Below are positions 10,617-17,956 of a DNA stretch of 51,771 nt, piece by piece (position 1 is the first letter of the stretch; the number at the start of each line of letters is the position of its first letter). Under the pieces are notes generated by a model, which saw only the letters and a program-made list of their open reading frames with translations, did not search any database and was not told the origin of the DNA. Source of the DNA: a virus; the IMG/VR virus record IMGVR_UViG_3300009788_000124, positions 1 through 51,771 of that record, one strand, 5' to 3'. A program made the position numbers and the translations under genes.

Positions 10617-10955
10617 ATGAAACTTTTAACTATATTACTGATTACCCTTTTAACGTTTACTCCTGTCTCTGTTTTGGGTGCGAGTGAAGTCGCTAATGCG
10701 GGGGCTGTACTTGATGCTCTTGCAGACACTAAAGGTAAAATTTTAGATAATCCAACAAAGTTACGTATCGCTGAACGGTTTATTGATAGAGAGGGTGATT
10801 CCAGTCTAACCAATGAACAAAAGGCAGCAATTTTTAATGATATGCTGATTGCTTTGATTCAGAATAATTTAGGTGCTCATGTAGCCGGCGATGTCCGAGA
10901 AGCTAACGAAAGTACTGCTCAAGCAGCGGGCCAAGCAGCGGCGGATGAACTGTAA
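10617..10955 (+). CDS. Secreted or periplasmic hypothetical protein, 112 aa
   Basis: ATG at 10617 with GAGGAAATAAA just upstream. Residues 1-22 (MKLLTILLITLLTFTPVSVLGA) form a signal peptide with an A-type cleavage site; the mature part is acidic, helical and ends in alanine-rich AAGQAAADEL. No lipobox cysteine is visible, so it is not a typical o-spanin lipoprotein. It sits immediately before the holin (1-base gap), so a role in lysis or in modifying the envelope is plausible by position only. Not recognised as a named family. Confidence 0.75.
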   Translation: MKLLTILLITLLTFTPVSVLGASEVANAGAVLDALADTKGKILDNPTKLRIAERFIDREGDSSLTNEQKAAIFNDMLIALIQNNLGAHVAGDVREANESTAQAAGQAAADEL

Positions 10956-10956
10956 C

Positions 10957-11178
10957 ATGGATAGTGGAGCTTGGTTACAAAGGACTTGGCGTCCTTTTAC
11001 TATGATTGTTTTTGTTTTTTTAGTAGCAGCTCGTTGGTTAGGACTTTCAGCAGACGATATTCCTGTCGAATTAGAAATGAAGATGATGGGAATTATCCAA
11101 CTTGTTATGGGTGGATATGTTATTGGCAGATCTGGGGAAAAAATTATTAATAAGTTGGATTTAACAAAGAAAGAATAG
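10957..11178 (+). CDS. Holin, gene-transfer-agent 3TM type
   Basis: ATG at 10957, one base after the stop of the preceding gene; 73 aa. The sequence WLQRTWRPFTMIVFVFLVAARWLG, followed by a second hydrophobic stretch with GGYVIGRSGEKI, matches the pattern of the 3TM holin family of gene transfer agents and phages. Known role: it forms lesions in the inner membrane that release the endolysin. No endolysin gene is visible in the window. Longer starts (GTG or ATG in the same frame within the upstream gene) would add hydrophilic residues not typical of the family. Confidence 0.8.
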   Translation: MDSGAWLQRTWRPFTMIVFVFLVAARWLGLSADDIPVELEMKMMGIIQLVMGGYVIGRSGEKIINKLDLTKKE

Positions 11179-11187
11179 GAGCACGAC

Positions 11188-11442
11188 ATGGTTGAGAGAA
11201 CTATACATAATGATACTGTAAAATTACTGGATAATGAGGCAGGACCAAAAGAATTTCGTGTAACTTATGCTCCCGCTAGATTAGCCGTTTCAGGAGCAGG
11301 AACTCTAAAATCCTGGCAAGGTAATGCATTTGATGCTGGAGTTGCTTTTACAGAAACACAAATAATTACTGGACCTGGGCGGTATCAAATTACTTTAGGT
11401 GGTGCAGGATATGCTACCATACAAGAATCACCATTGGGGTGA
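11188..11442 (+). CDS. Small virion-type hypothetical protein, 84 aa
   Basis: ATG at 11188 with TAGGAGCACGAC upstream, 9 bases after the holin stop. The protein is small, glycine/alanine-rich and predicted all-beta (TYAPARLAVSGAGTLKSW ... GPGRYQITLGGAGYATIQ), with neither signal nor membrane segment. The position between holin and a structural gene and the beta-rich composition suggest a small head or tail decoration protein. No family is recognised. Confidence 0.7.
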   Translation: MVERTIHNDTVKLLDNEAGPKEFRVTYAPARLAVSGAGTLKSWQGNAFDAGVAFTETQIITGPGRYQITLGGAGYATIQESPLG

Positions 11443-11545
11443 TATTAAATTACGTATCTGCTTAGGTACGTTAAAATCTCTCGCTGCTCGGAATGAGTGG
11501 CAATTTCCAGGCTGATGCCTGTGGATAAATTAAGGAGTTATAATT
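11443..11545 (+). promoter_or_regulatory. Structured leader before the 386-aa structural gene
   Basis: This 103-base gap holds ACGTA/TACGT around 11453-11471 and a clean hairpin CAGGC-TGAT-GCCTG near 11509-11522, followed by AAGGAG before the ATG at 11546. It may be an mRNA leader or processing hairpin. No convincing sigma70-type promoter is visible. Confidence 0.35.
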
Positions 11546-12706
11546 ATGCGTAATGTAAGAAAAGATACGGTAGTCGCGGCAATACCTGCAGCGAGCTATC
11601 TTGAATTTTTCCAACAGCCTGGAAGTAATAAAGCAGCAGCGCCAGCTCATGGTTTGTCTACGCTGTTTGCAACTGCAGCTCAAGGAGTTCTCGCTGGTAC
11701 AGCCCTTCAACCGGAGGATTTGGATACTTTTGGTGAACTTCAGGCGCTTGTAGCTGATGCAACTGTTTTACGACAGACTGCAATTGATACTTTGTCTGAA
11801 TTAAATGCTATTGTCGCTGATGCTACAATAGTAGATACCGCAGATAATCGCCTTGGTGCAGCTATTGCTGCTGGTCTTGGCTTTACAAGTGGTTCAGGTG
11901 TCTTACATCACACTTCTATTCAGAAGGTTGGTGATTTCTTCAAGACTGAAATTTATGTAGATCTGACTGATCTTAAGTCATCTACTACTCTTGTGGATGT
12001 TATTGGTGTTGAAGGCGCTGACGTTGCCGTTAATGGTTCTTTCACAGGTGATACAGATTGGACCAAGGGTGCTGATTGGACTCTTCCCGGTACGGTAGCT
12101 ACTGCTGCTCCTGGTGTTGGTACAGTACTGGAACCTGCTGTTGCTTTAACAGTTGTTGCGGGCTTTACGTACGAACTTACTTATACAATGAGTGGGTTTG
12201 CTGCGGGTACATGCGTAGCTTCCATCGGTGGAACAAATTACACCTCTCGAGGTTCTGATGCCACGTTTGTAGAACGGGTAATTGCTGGCGATACTACGAA
12301 TTTGAAGTTTACTTCGGATGCTGCTGCTGATTATGACATTGATAATGTCACATTAACATTGATTTCTCCAGCACATATCGGTCAAGTTACTGCTGTTTTA
12401 AATGGTACAATTTTCCGTGGTACGATCACATGTCTGGAAGCTCCAGCCACTGGCGTAACGGATATTGACTTTTACTCCTCAGCCGCTGCTGATTTGCTTT
12501 TGTTGAACTTCGATGATGATGGTGCTGCTGGAACTGAGCAAATACTTCATGCTCACGGTGGAGCCTGGTCTGCAGATATCAATGTTCGTGTTGATCTCTC
12601 GTTGCTTCCTGCTGCTGATGAATACATGTATTTTGTTAATGGTGCAGCCGGTACAGTTGGTACATTTACTGCTGGCAAGTTCCTTATTGAACTTTGGGGT
12701 GTGTGA
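11546..12706 (+). CDS. Structural protein with fibre-like linker and jelly-roll domain
   Basis: ATG at 11546 preceded by AAGGAG; 386 aa, last gene of the first late block. Residues about 50-115 carry the repeat-like linker DTFGELQALVADATVL ... DTLSELNAIVADATIVDT, also found in the fibre at 14945. Residues about 155-255 (VNGSFTGDTDWTKGADWTLP ... YDIDNVTLTLI) read as a carbohydrate-binding-module-like jelly roll; the C-terminus is another beta domain. Inferred: a tail appendage or head fibre that binds surface sugars. The product is exceptionally rich in alanine and threonine. Confidence 0.75.
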   Translation: MRNVRKDTVVAAIPAASYLEFFQQPGSNKAAAPAHGLSTLFATAAQGVLAGTALQPEDLDTFGELQALVADATVLRQTAIDTLSELNAIVADATIVDTADNRLGAAIAAGLGFTSGSGVLHHTSIQKVGDFFKTEIYVDLTDLKSSTTLVDVIGVEGADVAVNGSFTGDTDWTKGADWTLPGTVATAAPGVGTVLEPAVALTVVAGFTYELTYTMSGFAAGTCVASIGGTNYTSRGSDATFVERVIAGDTTNLKFTSDAAADYDIDNVTLTLISPAHIGQVTAVLNGTIFRGTITCLEAPATGVTDIDFYSSAAADLLLLNFDDDGAAGTEQILHAHGGAWSADINVRVDLSLLPAADEYMYFVNGAAGTVGTFTAGKFLIELWGV

Positions 12707-12738
12707 CTGCAGATAAGAATAATAATAAGCGTTGATGA

Positions 12739-12770
12739 TGGGGCTACTTCGGTAGCCCTATTATTTTATC
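12739..12770 (+). terminator. UUCG-loop intrinsic terminator of the late block
   Basis: Perfect 7-bp stem GGGCTAC/GTAGCCC (12741-12747 with 12752-12758) closed by a TTCG tetraloop and followed by TATTATTTT. It lies 34 bases after the 386-aa gene and overlaps the last codons of the convergent gene at 12744, whose stop codon is inside the stem. It would stop rightward late transcription. Confidence 0.85.
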
Positions 12771-13067
12771 TAAGATATCTTTCACTGATTGACTCATTTC
12801 CCGCTTTAATCCGGATAGCTCACTTTTCCGTAACATGAATCTGGCTACGTTTTGTAAGCGCTTCTTATTGGTAATTTCATTTCCCCACTCTTTAAAATAT
12901 TGAGGAAGTTCTGAAGCTAAGATAAATTGGATATATAGTAAATTTCCTTCAATCATAATAGCGTCATAATGTTCATCAGAAGCTCGAGCCATTACGACAG
13001 GTTTACTACCTTGTCCTGAACGGTAGAGCCCATATAAATATTGTGGTATTTTCTCTTTTTTAGCCAT
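12744..13067 (-). CDS. Hypothetical protein, 107 aa (methyltransferase cassette)
   Basis: Starts at ATG 13067 inside the end of the upstream gene (8-base overlap), so it is likely coupled. Basic N-terminus MAKKEKIPQYLYGLYRSGQG, a hydrophobic core around YIQFILASELPQYFKEWG and a lysine/arginine-rich C-terminal half. No recognised domain. It is the last gene of the leftward accessory cassette; its 3' end is shared with the late-block terminator hairpin. Confidence 0.7.
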   Translation of the reverse strand: MAKKEKIPQYLYGLYRSGQGSKPVVMARASDEHYDAIMIEGNLLYIQFILASELPQYFKEWGNEITNKKRLQNVARFMLRKSELSGLKREMSQSVKDILDKIIGLPK

Positions 13068-13491
13068 GTGAGTGTAATACTCCTGTAAGATTATATTGTT
13101 CGAGATATGTTCTCTTCCATGTATTTGGTGCTAATGTGCGAGCAAAATCATATGCAGTATATGTTTTATCTAAATATTCATGTTCTATAATTATTCTCAG
13201 AACACCTTTTACGTATTTGATATTCGACCAAGTACTACTTTCAGGATCTAAATTTAATTTAATCTGGATCCCCGTTGTAATATTTAATTCTCTATGAACA
13301 AATTGAGTTATACGGTTTTGAAATGTAGCATTATACCAATAATAAGGATGTACCCATTTTGGATTTATTGGAATTCGTATTTCTAATTCTTCATTTATTG
13401 GACGATGTGAGCAGACTAACATCTTTATTTTAAGTTGTTGACATAATTCCCATAAATGTTTTTCAACTATAGTGCCCGGATCATTTTTCAT
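13060..13491 (-). CDS. Hypothetical protein, 143 aa, next to methyltransferase
   Basis: ATG at 13491 overlaps the methyltransferase stop by 4 bases (ATGA type). Mixed alpha/beta protein rich in aromatic residues (PKWVHPYYWYNATF) with conserved-looking HRPINEELEIRIPI and HEYLDKTYTAYDFARTL. No catalytic motif that I recognise; tight coupling to the methyltransferase suggests a partner or accessory factor, but no restriction-nuclease motif (PD-ExK, HNH) can be read with confidence. Confidence 0.7.
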   Translation of the reverse strand: MKNDPGTIVEKHLWELCQQLKIKMLVCSHRPINEELEIRIPINPKWVHPYYWYNATFQNRITQFVHRELNITTGIQIKLNLDPESSTWSNIKYVKGVLRIIIEHEYLDKTYTAYDFARTLAPNTWKRTYLEQYNLTGVLHSHG

Positions 13492-14399
13492 AATTGTACC
13501 TGTATTTGTTGAATAAGGTGTTTGGGCATAGGTGGTGGTACTGCATTGCCTAGCAGATGGATGGCTTGATCAATACGACTGGGGAGTTTGTAAGATGGGG
13601 GGAATACCATCGCACTTTGAATTTCTCTGACTGTAAGCATTCTGCATCTTTCTCCATCGACAAGGAGCCAACGGGCTTTTGTAGTGATAGTACCAATTGG
13701 CCGGTCCAATGATCTACCTGTAAGTCCACTTCCTGCTGAATAGAAAGGTGTAAGGAATTGTAAACCACATCTAGTTCGCCCGCTACGAATGCTCTTAAGT
13801 GTTTGAAGGCTACGACCTGGTTTATGTATGGGAGACCAGCTTCCTGTTCCAAAGTCGATAAATGAAGAGGCCGGTACCAAGTTTTCACTAGGTTCGGACA
13901 AATTAAGTTCGTTACCAAGATTTCCGCACACAAATACTCTAACTCGGTTCTGAGGTACTCCAAAATTGGCTGCATCATATATTCCTGTAGTAATGTGGTA
14001 ACCCAAAGTTTTAAGTGCGAGTTCCCAAGCTGGGTACAAAGACCAGGTTAGAAATTCTTTTACATTTTCAACCAAGAATGTCTGAGGTCTTTTTACCTCA
14101 CATGCCGACACGACTGCCCAGGCTGTCGCCCGGGCCGCGTCGTGTCTCGGTTGTTCCTTTCCACGAGCTGCACTATGTCCCTGACAGGAAGGAGATGCCA
14201 GTAGTAGATCGTGGTCCGGAACTTTTGTCCAATCTGCCTGATGTAGGTCTTGACAGAGATGGATCATGAAGGGATGATTCTGCTGATGTACATCAACAGC
14301 CAACGGCCAGTGATTACCGGCCCACAGGACCGTACAGCCCGCTTGAGTGGCACCTTCGGTGAACCCACCCGCTCCTGCGAACAGATCAATGCATTTCAT
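13488..14399 (-). CDS. C5-cytosine DNA methyltransferase
   Basis: 303 aa with the ordered motifs of the Dcm family: motif I DLFAGAGGFTEGA (5-17), motif IV with the catalytic cysteine in ASPSCQGHS (C72; SPSCQ instead of the common PPCQ), motif VI FLVENVKEF (E111), motif VIII QNRVRVFV and motif X LLGNAVPPPMPKHL at the C-terminus. It transfers a methyl group from S-adenosylmethionine to cytosine C5 at an unknown site. Known use in phages: protection from host restriction. The gene is visibly more GC-rich than its neighbours, suggesting separate acquisition. ATG at 14399 overlaps the upstream gene by 4 bases. Confidence 0.92.
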   Translation of the reverse strand: MKCIDLFAGAGGFTEGATQAGCTVLWAGNHWPLAVDVHQQNHPFMIHLCQDLHQADWTKVPDHDLLLASPSCQGHSAARGKEQPRHDAARATAWAVVSACEVKRPQTFLVENVKEFLTWSLYPAWELALKTLGYHITTGIYDAANFGVPQNRVRVFVCGNLGNELNLSEPSENLVPASSFIDFGTGSWSPIHKPGRSLQTLKSIRSGRTRCGLQFLTPFYSAGSGLTGRSLDRPIGTITTKARWLLVDGERCRMLTVREIQSAMVFPPSYKLPSRIDQAIHLLGNAVPPPMPKHLIQQIQVQL

Positions 14400-14869
14400 T
14401 GTTCACCTAATACTATATTATTTTTATGCCGACCGGAATCAGCTTCTAAATCATGAGCTGCAGCTATTTGTTTTTCCATACTTGGGCCTAATATATCTTT
14501 GAGCTTTAAAAAAGGAACAGCATGTTGTTTCGGATTCCAAATGAAATTGGAATGTTTATGATCTAGAAAATCACTATAAAAATGACTTAAAAAATCTACT
14601 CCATCTTCATCATCTGGGGCACTACCATCGCAAATAGTAATACATACTTCTTCAGTATTAAATTCAATTTCTACAATAACGGGGCCTTTGGTAATATAGA
14701 AACGCTCTATACTTTCTTCATCGGGTACTCGACTAATAGTAGCGGGATAATATTCCCCAACTATACGTTCAAATTTGGGAATAGTAAGTGCTGTTTCTGT
14801 GACACCAGTTCTGTGACATTTAACACATTTAATATTGGTGTGTGGGCAATCTTCGGAGAGAGGTATCAT
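14396..14869 (-). CDS. Hypothetical protein with N-terminal zinc ribbon, 157 aa
   Basis: First gene of the leftward accessory cassette. N-terminus has CPHTNIKCVKCHRTG (three cysteines plus histidine, plausible zinc site); then an acidic stretch (EFNTEEVCITICDGSAPDDEDG) and HFYSDFLDHKHSNFIW. No known family. ATG at 14869 faces the divergent fibre gene across 75 bases; its stop overlaps the methyltransferase start. Confidence 0.7.
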   Translation of the reverse strand: MIPLSEDCPHTNIKCVKCHRTGVTETALTIPKFERIVGEYYPATISRVPDEESIERFYITKGPVIVEIEFNTEEVCITICDGSAPDDEDGVDFLSHFYSDFLDHKHSNFIWNPKQHAVPFLKLKDILGPSMEKQIAAAHDLEADSGRHKNNIVLGEQ

Positions 14870-14944
14870 AATTATTATCCTTTAGTATGTAATATCAGGT
14901 AAAATGGGGTACAATCCTTTTAATATCTACAATTGAGCAAAATT
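14870..14944. promoter_or_regulatory. Divergent intergenic region between accessory cassette and fibre cassette
   Basis: Only gap between two divergently read groups, so promoters for one or both should lie here. For the rightward direction TACAAT (14910-14915) could be a -10 box; no good -35 is seen at 17 bases. Leftward, the gene at 14869 is preceded by AAGGATAATAATT. Confidence 0.35.
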
Positions 14945-16453
14945 ATGGCCGTACAACACATTGCTGCATATGATCCCCTGACAAATCGAATTGGAGTACC
15001 GCAAGGTGCTGATGAGTATGTAATTGCTAAAGTACTTAATTTGAGTGCAGACATTGTAACCTCAGGAGACATTGATGGTAGAACAGTCTCTGCGGACGGA
15101 TCCAAATTGGATCTATTAACCCTTACTGGTGCATTTAATCTTGATGCAGCAAAAGTAAAGGTCGACCATATCACAGTCACCCAAGCAGTGGATCTGGATA
15201 CAATGGAATCTAGGATCAATGCATTAAGTGCTGCGGTTGTATTGATGGGTGTATGGGATGCTAGTGCGGGTCCATTTCCAACTAGTACAGTAGCTGGTGA
15301 GTCTTGGATTGTTTCAGTAGCTGGCACCGTAGGGGGTATTCCCTTTGCATTAAATGACCGAATTGTTGCAATTGTAGATGGAGCCTCTACTTCAGTTTAT
15401 GCAGGTAATTGGCACAAATTAGATTATACCGATGAAGTATTATCGGTAGCGGGAAGAACCGGCGCTGTTGTACTTGTTGAAGGAGACATTACTGATTTAC
15501 AGTCATATCTATTGGCTACAGATATAGACAGTCGTGCTAAGTTGAATGCTATTGTCGGTGAAACCTTAATGACGGTAGAATTGCTGGATACATTATCAGA
15601 ATTGAATGCTTTGTTTACCGATGGCACAGTATTAATTGATACCACGGATGCCCGACTTTCTGATGCTCGAACTCCATTGAGCCACACTCATACACATCCT
15701 ATGACTAAATCGTATAATTTTTCTTCACGTACTGCTGCTTCTGGAATATATTATTTAGCTGGTTACTATACTGGACCTGCAGCCGATTTAAGTCTTACAG
15801 ATGCCGGTCCAACAGGAACTCATGGTTCCGCTAATGCTTCCTATGCAGCACATGCTTATATGGTATTTGGAGCAGGATCCACCGATGGTACAAATATTAC
15901 TATAACAGTAACAGGTACCTCTATTACTGATGCTGGAGTACGTACTGCTGCAGATAGTCAAATATTATATTCTGGAACAGTAGCAGCTTTATCTGTAGAT
16001 CAATATATTGAAACCACTAAAAAGTGGATTGGGCAAATTACATACACTCTCACATCAGATGGTGTAAATTTCACATGTGATTTTAATTATGGTTTGGCCA
16101 AATATGATGACATGATGAATACTAATTTCACTTTACAAGGCTGTGAGTTTGTTGGTTTAGCGGATGCAAATGATAATGCGTTGGATATAGAAGTTATTTA
16201 TCATAGTGTTGCAGGATGGACATACTCTGCTGCTGCATTTGTTCCCGGAGCAACTCCTTTAGCTCAGATGAGTGTTGATCATAGTACTGAGCGGGAAGCT
16301 GTTGCAGGTGAATGTATTGCGTATAAACGAGATAATTTAAATCAAGGCGTATCTGGTTCAACGGTTGAAGGAGTTGTAATTCGTGTTACTACAGGAACTA
16401 ATAATTCTATTAAATATTTAAATGCTCATTTAATTGTTGATCAAACAATATGA
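14945..16453 (+). CDS. Tail fibre-like structural protein
   Basis: Start at ATG 14945 (502 aa; an in-frame TTG at 14933 is less likely). The N-terminus (MAVQHIAAYDPLTNRIGVPQ) is followed by SGDIDGRTVSADGSKLDLL, the D-x-S-x-D-G-x-K-LD motif frequent in fibre shafts. Residues about 205-255 contain LDTLSELNALFTDGTVLIDT and RLSDARTPLSHTHTH, a common fibre linker. The C-terminal half (about 255-500) is an all-beta domain with aromatic residues, likely the tip. Its stop overlaps the next ATG (ATGA). Inferred role: receptor recognition. Confidence 0.8.
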   Translation: MAVQHIAAYDPLTNRIGVPQGADEYVIAKVLNLSADIVTSGDIDGRTVSADGSKLDLLTLTGAFNLDAAKVKVDHITVTQAVDLDTMESRINALSAAVVLMGVWDASAGPFPTSTVAGESWIVSVAGTVGGIPFALNDRIVAIVDGASTSVYAGNWHKLDYTDEVLSVAGRTGAVVLVEGDITDLQSYLLATDIDSRAKLNAIVGETLMTVELLDTLSELNALFTDGTVLIDTTDARLSDARTPLSHTHTHPMTKSYNFSSRTAASGIYYLAGYYTGPAADLSLTDAGPTGTHGSANASYAAHAYMVFGAGSTDGTNITITVTGTSITDAGVRTAADSQILYSGTVAALSVDQYIETTKKWIGQITYTLTSDGVNFTCDFNYGLAKYDDMMNTNFTLQGCEFVGLADANDNALDIEVIYHSVAGWTYSAAAFVPGATPLAQMSVDHSTEREAVAGECIAYKRDNLNQGVSGSTVEGVVIRVTTGTNNSIKYLNAHLIVDQTI

Positions 16454-16728
16454 CTTGGGCATATTTTCAAGATGAAGTTGGAGTATTTCATCTTATCGAT
16501 AATACTATTCTTGATAGTGCGGGAGCACCACAAACAGTCAATAATTTTATTATAGATTCATTAGGAGCTTTAGTACAAATTTGGTGGACTATACCGCCTT
16601 CAGATCCAACAGCTTCAGCACCGGATCCAGATGATCCAACTGTAACAATATATCATCAACGATTATATGAGGCTACAGATATACGAGCATTTGAAGCAAC
16701 TGATATACGATTATTTGATGATTTTTGA
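16450..16728 (+). CDS. Small tail-associated protein, 92 aa
   Basis: ATG overlaps the fibre stop by 4 bases, so it is translationally coupled. Acidic protein with a proline/aspartate-rich stretch (PPSDPTASAPDPDDPTV) and a C-terminal near-repeat YEATDIRAFEATDIRLFDDF. No known family; context suggests a fibre accessory or connector. Confidence 0.7.
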   Translation: MTWAYFQDEVGVFHLIDNTILDSAGAPQTVNNFIIDSLGALVQIWWTIPPSDPTASAPDPDDPTVTIYHQRLYEATDIRAFEATDIRLFDDF

Positions 16729-16745
16729 ATTGAGGACTTTAGAAC

Positions 16746-17084
16746 ATGAGTTGTAAAAAAACAGTAGCAGATACATACACACATTTACGAGGCGAGAAAG
16801 CCTTGACAGAAGTACTCGATTATTCGATTACTTATGCTAAGACTTTTGCGTTGGTGAGTCCAACTGATACAATTAATACAAGCACTTGGTCAATCAGTTC
16901 AAATGCAACCATAGATAGTGACTCTGATGATGGTACTATTGCAACAGTGTGGGTTTCTGGTGGGACAAAGATTGGTAATCTTATTCGTTTAGTAAATACA
17001 ATTGTTACTGTTGGTGGACGGACTCATGTTCGAGTTTTGATTCTCAAGGTAGTTAATCGCCTGGCTGAGATTCCTGCAACATGA
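16746..17084 (+). CDS. Fibre/tail adaptor-like protein, 112 aa
   Basis: ATG at 16746, last gene of the second + strand cassette. It follows a pattern common in phage genomes: an Ig-like beta protein with DTINTSTWSISSNATIDSDS, then ATVWVSGGTKIGNLIRLVNT and GGRTHVRVLILKVV, usually encoded beside fibres and annotated as fibre or tail accessory protein. Its last 32 bases overlap the 3' end of the convergent gene at 17053. Confidence 0.75.
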   Translation: MSCKKTVADTYTHLRGEKALTEVLDYSITYAKTFALVSPTDTINTSTWSISSNATIDSDSDDGTIATVWVSGGTKIGNLIRLVNTIVTVGGRTHVRVLILKVVNRLAEIPAT

Positions 17085-17328
17085 TTAATTGGGCATCAAT
17101 ATCTTCTAAAGTATGATTAACTACATGTAGAACACCGGCTGTTAAATTATTTACTCGAGCATGGAACATGTTATTGCTACTATAATGCATTTCTTTTAAA
17201 GCTCGGGTTTCATTGGGTAAAGGTATTGGATGTTCTAAACGATACTGATAATCTATAAATATAGTAATTAATCGATCACGTAGTATTCTTATGTAATCTA
17301 CTTCCTGCATTTGTTTAATAATACTCAT
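17053..17328 (-). CDS. Hypothetical protein, 91 aa
   Basis: ATG at 17328 overlaps the stop of the upstream membrane-protein gene by 4 bases. Helical, charged protein (MSIIKQMQEVDYIRILRDRL ... LEDIDAQLIMLQESQPGD). It ends inside the convergent fibre-adaptor gene, marking the left limit of the leftward early/middle genes. No recognised family. Confidence 0.65.
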   Translation of the reverse strand: MSIIKQMQEVDYIRILRDRLITIFIDYQYRLEHPIPLPNETRALKEMHYSSNNMFHARVNNLTAGVLHVVNHTLEDIDAQLIMLQESQPGD

Positions 17329-17609
17329 AAGTCCGCCTTAGCGCCTATACGCTGTTCAATCCACATAGAAGCCTTAGCTCCTGTAAGACTACCGGCCACT
17401 GTTCCAATGCAGTAGGGAATGAATAAAGTGAGATCCATATCTCCTACAATAATAAGTTCTCTGAAAGTTAGAAACCATACTCCGTTAGGTAGTACGGCTG
17501 CTCCAGCATGATAATACATGTTGTCCCGGTTACGGGCCCTGGAGACTAAAGAGAAAGAAATGTTCTGGGCATATGCTAATAAACACAATGTTATCCAGGC
17601 TGTGAGCAT
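17325..17609 (-). CDS. Conserved phage inner-membrane protein, 94 aa
   Basis: Three hydrophobic segments: residues 1-22, about 36-55 (HAGAAVLPNGVWFLTFREL) and about 60-82 (LFIPYCIGTVAGSLTGAKAS), with the motif SRARNRDN after the first. This arrangement, ending in GAKASMWIEQRIGA, occurs as a small conserved membrane protein in many unrelated phages; function unknown to me. It overlaps the stop of the upstream zinc-ribbon gene by 19 bases. Confidence 0.75.
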   Translation of the reverse strand: MLTAWITLCLLAYAQNISFSLVSRARNRDNMYYHAGAAVLPNGVWFLTFRELIIVGDMDLTLFIPYCIGTVAGSLTGAKASMWIEQRIGAKADL

Positions 17610-17911
17610 GGTGGCATCTCCTTAATGGATTTAATTCCTACGTCCCCACTTCCATCCATTGATAGAGAAATTTTATATTCTGGTGTTTGTGGAAAAGCAG
17701 ATAAATCCATATCATTAATAATATTTCCTATTGATATAAGATCTTGTACCGCTTCAAAATCTGCTTGAGTAAGCAGAATAGCTCCACACAAAGGACATGG
17801 AGCATTTAGTATGGCAGCATAATCGTCCATACCTACTGTAGGATCAGTGTATTCACAATCTGGTGCATCACATTTGATACCTGTAATTATCATTTCAACA
17901 TTTTGTTCCAT
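17591..17911 (-). CDS. Zinc-ribbon hypothetical protein, 106 aa
   Basis: Start chosen at ATG 17911, which has GGAG 8 bases upstream. Two cysteine pairs, CDAPDC (about 14-19) and CPLC (about 39-42), form a probable zinc ribbon; the rest is acidic (GNIINDMDLSAF). The pattern ITGIKCDAPDC...PCPLCG..LLT..D is familiar from other phage proteins, but the function is unknown. The 17940 hairpin sits in its 5' leader. Confidence 0.75.
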   Translation of the reverse strand: MEQNVEMIITGIKCDAPDCEYTDPTVGMDDYAAILNAPCPLCGAILLTQADFEAVQDLISIGNIINDMDLSAFPQTPEYKISLSMDGSGDVGIKSIKEMPPCSQPG

Positions 17912-17939
17912 TATTTTCTCCAAGTAATTGGCAGCGGGA

Positions 17940-17956
17940 GTAGGATTTTCACCTAC
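17940..17956 (-). promoter_or_regulatory. Leader hairpin with UGAAAAU loop
   Basis: GTAGG/CCTAC stem with a 7-base loop, TGAAAAT when read on the minus strand. It ends 29 bases before the start codon at 17911. Its loop closely matches the loops of hairpins at 18423-18441 and 23974-23992. Confidence 0.5.
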
